From Micropterus salmoides (lineage: Eukaryota > Chordata > Actinopteri > Centrarchiformes > Centrarchidae): 64,000 nt of DNA. Position numbers and translations under genes: made by a program. The notes beneath the pieces are model-generated. The model was not told the DNA's origin, did not search any database, and saw nothing but the letters and a program-made list of their open reading frames with translations. The stretch spans positions 17,135,000 to 17,198,999 of the forward strand of contig NW_024040040.1 in the NCBI RefSeq assembly GCF_014851395.1, written 5' to 3'. This document shows positions 58,256-64,000 of the stretch, one piece after another; the first letter of the stretch is position 1; the number at the start of each line of letters is the position of its first letter.

Positions 58256-60252
58256 CTTTATTTCTAAAGCACAACCAGGTTAACCAAAGTGTTGTACATT
58301 GACATGAAACAGTTAAAATACAACACCAGTCAAATATAACATACAGCTCTCTTGCCGAATTAAAGGCCAAAGAATAAAATGTGTTAAATTGTGATTTTAA
58401 AGACCGGAAAGATGGGGGCCAGTCTGACATGAAAAGGCAATTCATTCCACAGTCTTGGGGCTGCGACTGAAAAAGCTCGATCCCCTTTGCTCTTGAGCTG
58501 TGTTTTAGGGACAACAAGAAGAGACTGGTTTGCAGACCTCAATGACCTTGAAGGAGCATGTGGCTTCAACAGATCAGTGATATAGGCTGGAGCTAGTCCA
58601 TGGAGGGCTTTAAAAACAAACAATAGAATCTTAAAATCAATCCTAAAATTAACAGGGAGCTAGTGAAGAGAGGCAAGAACAGGGGTGATGTGATCTCTCT
58701 TACGAGTTCCAGCAAGGAGACAAGCGGCAGCATTTTGAACCAGTTGTAGTCGAGAGAGGGAGGCCTGGCTAACGCCTACACACAGAGCATTACAATAATC
58801 AAGGCGTGTTGTGATAAATGCATGTATGACCCTCTCGAAATCTGTCAAAGATAAAAAGGGCTTAAACTTAGTAAGAAGCCTACGTTGAAAGAAACTTGCT
58901 TTCACAACAGAATTGATCTACTTCTTCATTTTAAAATCACAATCCATTTTAACTCCTAGGTTTGTTACAACAGACTTAAATGCCCAGGTCTATTTGTGAG
59001 ACATCAGAGGTGCCACTGGGTCTAAAAACCATGACCTGTCGAGAGTTTTACTCTTGTTGAAGTTTAAAAAATTTAAGGCCATCCAGGCTTTAATATCATT
59101 AAAACAGTCAACCAATCTTGTTAAAGAACTACCATCTTTTCTTTTGATGGGCAGATAGATATGCGAATCATCTGCGTAGAAATAGAAGCTGATGTTATGT
59201 CTTTTTAAGATTGATCCAAGGGGAAGCAAATACAGTGAGAAAAGAATTGGCCCGAGAATTGAACCCTGGGGAACTCCACATGTGAGGGACACAGAAGGTG
59301 AAATAGATCCACCAAAACTAACTCTAAAGTCTCTGTCTGAGAAGTATGACCTCAACCAGTCTAAGGCAGTACCCTTAATCCCCACGCCATGCTCGAGGCG
59401 AGAAGTAAGGACGCTGTGGTCAACTGTGTCAAATGCTGCTGTAAGATCTAAAAACATAAGAATTGAATAATCTCCAGAGTCAGTTGAAAATAAAAGATCA
59501 TTAAAAACTCTTTCTCTAAAATCTTCGAGACAAAAGGTAGTTTAGAGACAGGGTGTTTTTTTGATGAGTGGTTGCACCACTGCTTGTTTAAAATAGGCTG
59601 GTACAGAACCTGAAGTAAGGCTGCTATTTATAATTTCTTGGATGTTAGGTCCAATAGTGTCCCACAGCTGGTGTGTAACAATATTTTTGAGAGTAGAGAT
59701 GGATACAGACTCAAATCTGGTGAAAACAGCTGCACTCTATGGAAATGGAGGGGTCAAAAGCAGGAATGAGATGCTTGCTCTAACTGAGGCAATCTTACCC
59801 ACAACAAAGTGGAGAAATTTTTCACAGGCCTCAGAGAATGCTACATGATAAACGTATTGGGGAGTATTAAGAACAGAGTTAATTGTTTTAAAGAGAACAT
59901 GATGTTTGTGGCAATTATTTGAAATAAAATCTGAGAGATACTTGGTCTTCTCAGCTATAACTGTTCTCTGATAATTGTGCAAACTTTCTCTAAGAATGTC
60001 ATAAGAAACCTGCAGATGATCTTTTTTCCATTTGCGCTCAGCTTTCCTACACTCTTGTCTAGCAGCCTGAGTTAAGTCATTTATACAACGTTCACATTTG
60101 GGTTTTGAACACATGGATTTAAATTGGGCAATGATGTCAAGAATGTTGCAACAAGTGGATAAAAAAGAAGATATTAACTCTGTACATTGTATTTTGACAA
60201 GCAGAGGATTCCATAGTCTCCCTAGCAATATTAAAAGCACCAGAGCATTGGT
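58224..60252 (-). mobile_element. 5'-truncated L2-clade LINE in the prox1 intron, antisense to the gene
   Basis: This is the 3' half of an L2-type (Maui-like) non-LTR retrotransposon, which moves by target-primed reverse transcription. Read on the minus strand it shows, in order, the linker (ARQECRKAERKWKKDHLQ, 59737-60240), reverse transcriptase motif A (LDLTAAFDTVDH), motif B (CGVPQGSILGPILFSLYL), the catalytic YADD as FYADDSHIYLP (58990-59457), and the C-terminal RLDYCNALCVG and VLASLH segments (58384-58905). Several frameshifts separate these pieces and the apurinic endonuclease half is absent, so the copy is dead. The 3' tail is an (ATTG)n run, seen on the + strand as (CAAT)n at 58225-58256. 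A possible target duplication is AGTTTGATT (58215-58223) against AGTTTAATT (60253-60261), one mismatch. Confidence 0.88.
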
Positions 60253-62048
60253 AGTTTAATTGACATATGTTAATGTAATGTATATGTCCTGAAATATCCA
60301 GTATATCATGATACATTTTGCACATTCAGTTACATTGACGCATCATTTCCTACCTCATGTTTGATAATTGGACTTATTTGTCCTTATATATTAAATTAGG
60401 TCAGATTATTTAATTTATTGTCCAGCTCTACATACACAATAAGCATGTAGTATGGAATTGGGGCACATTGGTATTAGTATGTATTACGGTGAGCATGTTA
60501 AACACTATGAAGTAAAAGAAAATGATTGTTAGCATTAAGAACATCCTAAATTTAACTTTTTTGTTTGTGCACTTGGAAGGAGTTTAAATCGGCAATGATT
60601 TGATTTCCCTGCTTTACAAGAGTCACATTTTTAACAGTCAAACACACTGACACCATTTAGAAGCAACCGCAGCAGCAGGCAGTGGTCAAAGAAAGTCTTT
60701 AATATCAATTAATCTGCATTAATTGGTTCCTGCTCTAAACCTCTTGTTTCCTCGCTGAGTGGGGAAGATGAAACAGGGCGCTATGGGTCTTGCAAGAGGG
60801 GGATGATTAAACAGGTTGCACGCTGCTCTCTCAAGCTCTTTTAAGTCTGTGCAGCAGGTTGTGGTGTTTAAAAGTGCTTCGAAAGGATAGGGAGCTACCT
60901 CTTCAACTCACACGCTCTCCCACTGTCTGAGACACTCTTGTGCGGTTAGGTTCTCTTTCATCACAAAGACTTTGTACATAAACGCTCAAAGCAAATCATA
61001 TTTCACTGCGTCTGTGTGTGTTTGTGTGCTAAGACCCTGCACATAGGAGCTCAAAGCTAATCATATTTCAAAGAGCACGGGAGAGGAACAGGTGAATGCT
61101 TGGCCTTATTGATGGAAGCTTTTTAAATGTGTGTGTTTTGGGGGTTGAGGAGACATATAATGTTTAAAATGTAAGTATTGGTCTCAGCTTTACAGTTTCT
61201 AGCTAGATGTCTCCCTTTCGTTTTCTCCCTCCTACTTGCTTTCATTTGTTGTCCTTCGTTCACAGTTGCTCGGCAGCTGTGTGTGTTTTGCCTCCTTTCA
61301 CGGTGCACACACACACATGCCCACGCACACACACACGCACACACACACACACATTCCCTTTTCATGGCGTGTGCATGTGGACAGGTGTTTGCAGGTAGCT
61401 GTTTATCTTTTCGTTCCTAACCTTTCATATGAAGAGGGCTTCTCCCGGCCACGACACATGCACACACTTTGACTCACACATGCACACAAGCATGTGTGCG
61501 CACACGTGCACGCTTGAAGAACAAAGTGAAAAGAAAAATAAGACTTTGAACCTCACAAATAGGAACTCCTTGCAGCTGTGATGAGGATGCGATCACAGTG
61601 TCGTCTTCAAAGCCAATGTAGATGTTGCTTTAATTAAAAAAGAAATATTTGACACGTCTCTTGATCCTGCTGAGCCGTTTCATTCCAAAATGCTTTTCCA
61701 TTCATTTGGACGGGAAAAAAAGTCTTTGAAATTGGACATTAGTATTTCAAAGATATTGAACACCCTGCAACCCTCCCTTTTTTTTATTTTGTAGGTAAAA
61801 AAAAGTTTGATTGTTTTCAAAAACTGTGTTTTTACAAGACATTTCATTTTAACAACAACAATCCTTCAATCCAAAATGAGTTAACTCACTTTTATGAGAA
61901 AGGTATCTACTATGTAGGCTTTATTCATTAATATTATTATACGATAAATTCTTTATGCTACTGGCAGTCCTGAAAGGATGTCCAAATAAGCCTTATAGAA
62001 AATGTATTGACAACAATTTTGCTGCTTTTCTCAGCTTTCTATCATTTT

Positions 62049-62400
62049 TAGGGCTGGGCGGTATTTCGGTATATGAGGTATACCGAAATAATTTCAAAAG
62101 AAATGTGAAATTAGACAATGCCGTTTATTCCGATATAGTTTGATGTTGAGTTAATTAATATGTTTCGCAAAGTCCTGCCAGCACTCCTCTCTCTCTCCCT
62201 CACCGCGCAGCCCAGCCCACCCTATGTGTTTGCACATAGCCGTCTACTCACAAAGTCTCTAACAACATGGAGGGAGAGACTGCTGAAGTAAAAAACAACG
62301 GTTCAGTCAGTGTTTCCCACACATACACTTTACTTCAGAGGGCCGCCCAGGTATATTAAAGGCCGCTCTGGGAGATTTTTACCATTTTCTGACATTTTAT
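62049..62400 (+). mobile_element. hAT-like fragments, one interrupted by another
   Basis: TAGGGCTGGGCGGTATTTCG at 62049 is a frequent hAT left end. An ATG frame MEGETAEVKNNGSV follows (62266-62307), then CAGTGTTTCCCACACATACA begins a second element left end. Neither right end is seen. Confidence 0.5.
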
Positions 62401-62912
62401 AGACCAAATGATTACTCAATTAATTGAAAAGATAATGGACAGATTGTTAGTAGCATTGCTGACTTTGTATGACATGCACACATTTTTACATTTCTTGGCA
62501 TCAACCATGTCTTAAGCTTTTGAGAACACACCAAACATCATTGCTATGTTCATAAAAAAGGACACATTTTGCATAAACCTTGTTGTTTCCTGTGGTGCTA
62601 CTTCTTCTCCCTCAATCTGAAAGCGATACTTTAAAAAGAAAACAATTTCTGTTTTTTTCCTTGTTTTATTTCTTTCTCTGCCTCCAATTTTGATTTGCAT
62701 GGCAGGGATAAAATGATGATGGCATTGTCATGGATTTAAGGCTTCAAGAAATCCTCGCAGTTAGGTTAAAGTGTTTTGCATCAATCATGGTTCATGGAAA
62801 AGGCACTCACACACCAACACACATACAAAAACAGTCACACATACTCTCTCTCACAGGTCTGTGTATCGTTAATCCTTTGTACAGAGCTGAGCAGATGTCC
62901 CCCATTCATGTA

Positions 62913-62931
62913 CCCCCCCCCCCCCCCCCCC
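62913..62931. repeat. Poly-C run
   Basis: About 19 C in a row, then C-rich sequence. Confidence 0.95.
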
Positions 62932-63045
62932 TTCTCCTCCCAAGCCAACCCCCCCACCCCAACCCCCCATTAACACACAAACACGCATACAAACACACAC
63001 ACACCTGGCAGCAAGGTCAAGTTACAGCTGATACAGTGCTGCACA

Positions 63046-63073
63046 ACACACACACACACACACACACACACAC
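63046..63073. repeat. (CA)n microsatellite
   Basis: CA run in the prox1 intron. Confidence 0.95.
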
Positions 63074-63837
63074 CATCATCATCGTCCATTGCATTGTTTA
63101 TTCACTGACTCACACAAACAGACACACACAGCATTGTTTTTTTGTCATTATGATATTGCTTCACACTGTTTACTCTGAGTCATGTTTGTGCGGTTTAGTG
63201 TGTATGTGTTTGAGATCATATGCTTTAGTTTGTGTGTGTGTGTGTGCGTCTGTAGAAAACAAGGTAGGCTGCAAAAACACAATGTATTATCTGCCCTAAA
63301 CACACACAGATAGTGACAGGTTGATATGAATGTTAACTAGGCGGTGGTGTTGTTGTCCGGTGACCTGACGGATCTGCTGCTCCATGAATGATGGATGACA
63401 ATACGACTCACCTCTCGCTTCAGCTACTGAACCAAAGTGAACGGTGTTGTGTCATTTTTTTTAACACATAGTCAGTGGATTTCTTTCAAAGTTTCTTTTT
63501 GTCAGGACATTTGTTTGAGGAACATAGAGAAACACAATAACACAAAAAACAATATCTCTGTCCTGAAGCTGCTCCTTCTCTCTTTTTCTTTATACTTTAT
63601 TCATTTGCTTTCTCTCTCTCTTTTCCTGATTGCTGATGCTACTCTCTCCCTCTTTCCCTGTTCTTCTTTCCAACCATATAGGGCCCCTGGGGTTTCTGTA
63701 TGTGTATGTGTGTGTGTGTATGTCTGTGTGCTAATTGACCTTGCAGGGGGTTCCATTGATTGCCTCATCTTCTCTGATAGATTATAGGGCTGTTAATGTG
63801 GTGGGGAAATGGCAGCGTGGTGGGGCACAGCTGTTGT

Positions 63838-63853
63838 CTCACACACACACACG

Positions 63854-63892
<39 letters not shown>
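63838..63892. repeat. (CA)n microsatellite
   Basis: CA run with two CG interruptions. Confidence 0.95.
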
Positions 63893-63895
<3 letters not shown>

Positions 63896-64000
63896 CTGTG
63901 CCCATGCAACCAGGGCCTCCACAATTATTATTTTCCTTGTTGAGACAGTGGAGTAGACACCGGGGCTGCAGAGTCGGCGAGATGGCAGGAGTGAATGTGG

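Larger units (their letters stand above)
57971..64000 (+). other. prox1: Start of a long prox1 intron (over 6 kb, runs off the window)
   Basis: After the exon ending at 57970 no segment resembling the Prox1 C-terminus (MQEGLSPNHLKK, the KAKLMFFYTRYPSS-type homeo-Prospero sequence) is found on the + strand. The stretch holds an antisense L2 copy (58224-60252), hAT-like fragments (62049-62400), a poly-C run and CA microsatellites. Confidence 0.7.

Overview
The window is teleost fish genomic DNA. It has dense (CA)n/(GT)n microsatellites, many TIR elements of hAT and Tc1 type, teleost non-LTR retrotransposons (L2-like, Rex1-like), a tRNA-derived SINE, and one vertebrate gene with GT-AG introns. 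There is no bacterial-style gene density, and most long reading frames are simple repeats or retrotransposon debris.

The only host gene I can support is a prox1-type Prospero homeobox gene on the + strand at the right end. A TATA-like box (51283) and a reverse CCAAT box precede a non-coding first exon ending at 51817. Three coding exons follow (55201-55545, 55680-56300, 56723-57970), all joined in phase 0, giving 738 codons. They contain the N-terminal basic NLS, the LRKLL nuclear-receptor box, the conserved AKRARVEN block, the glutamine-rich/coiled region and the IKSE motif. The homeo-Prospero DNA-binding domain is not in the window, so it must lie beyond 64000 after an intron of more than 6 kb that already holds an antisense L2. 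The divergence from the strongly conserved Prox1 N-terminus suggests the second teleost paralog (prox1b), but paralogy cannot be settled here.

Layout: 1-10.7 kb is AT-rich non-coding DNA with hAT-like repeats and hairpins. 10.7-13.3 kb holds a decayed minus-strand Rex1-like LINE. 13.3-27 kb is non-coding with microsatellites, an old fish repeat and a Tc1 scar. 27.0-28.5 kb has two TIR elements side by side, one with a perfect 8-bp target duplication. 28.9-38.7 kb is a nested retroelement stack: a minus-strand L2-like element with an SGNH-esterase-like ORF1 remnant was split by a plus-strand L2 (9-bp duplication), and three solo LTRs with 5-bp duplications then landed in the pair. 38.7-42.1 kb holds a tRNA-derived SINE and another minus-strand LINE, itself interrupted by a TIR element containing a second TIR element. 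42.1-51.3 kb is a gene-poor approach to prox1 with candidate regulatory DNA, including a minus-strand exon-like block at 49.1 kb that would be a divergent antisense transcript. 51.3-64 kb is prox1.

No novel enzymatic or defence system was found. The most informative observations are the nested insertion history, where removing two of the LTRs restores reading frames exactly, and the unusual exon structure, tandem donors and upstream ORFs of the prox1 gene.
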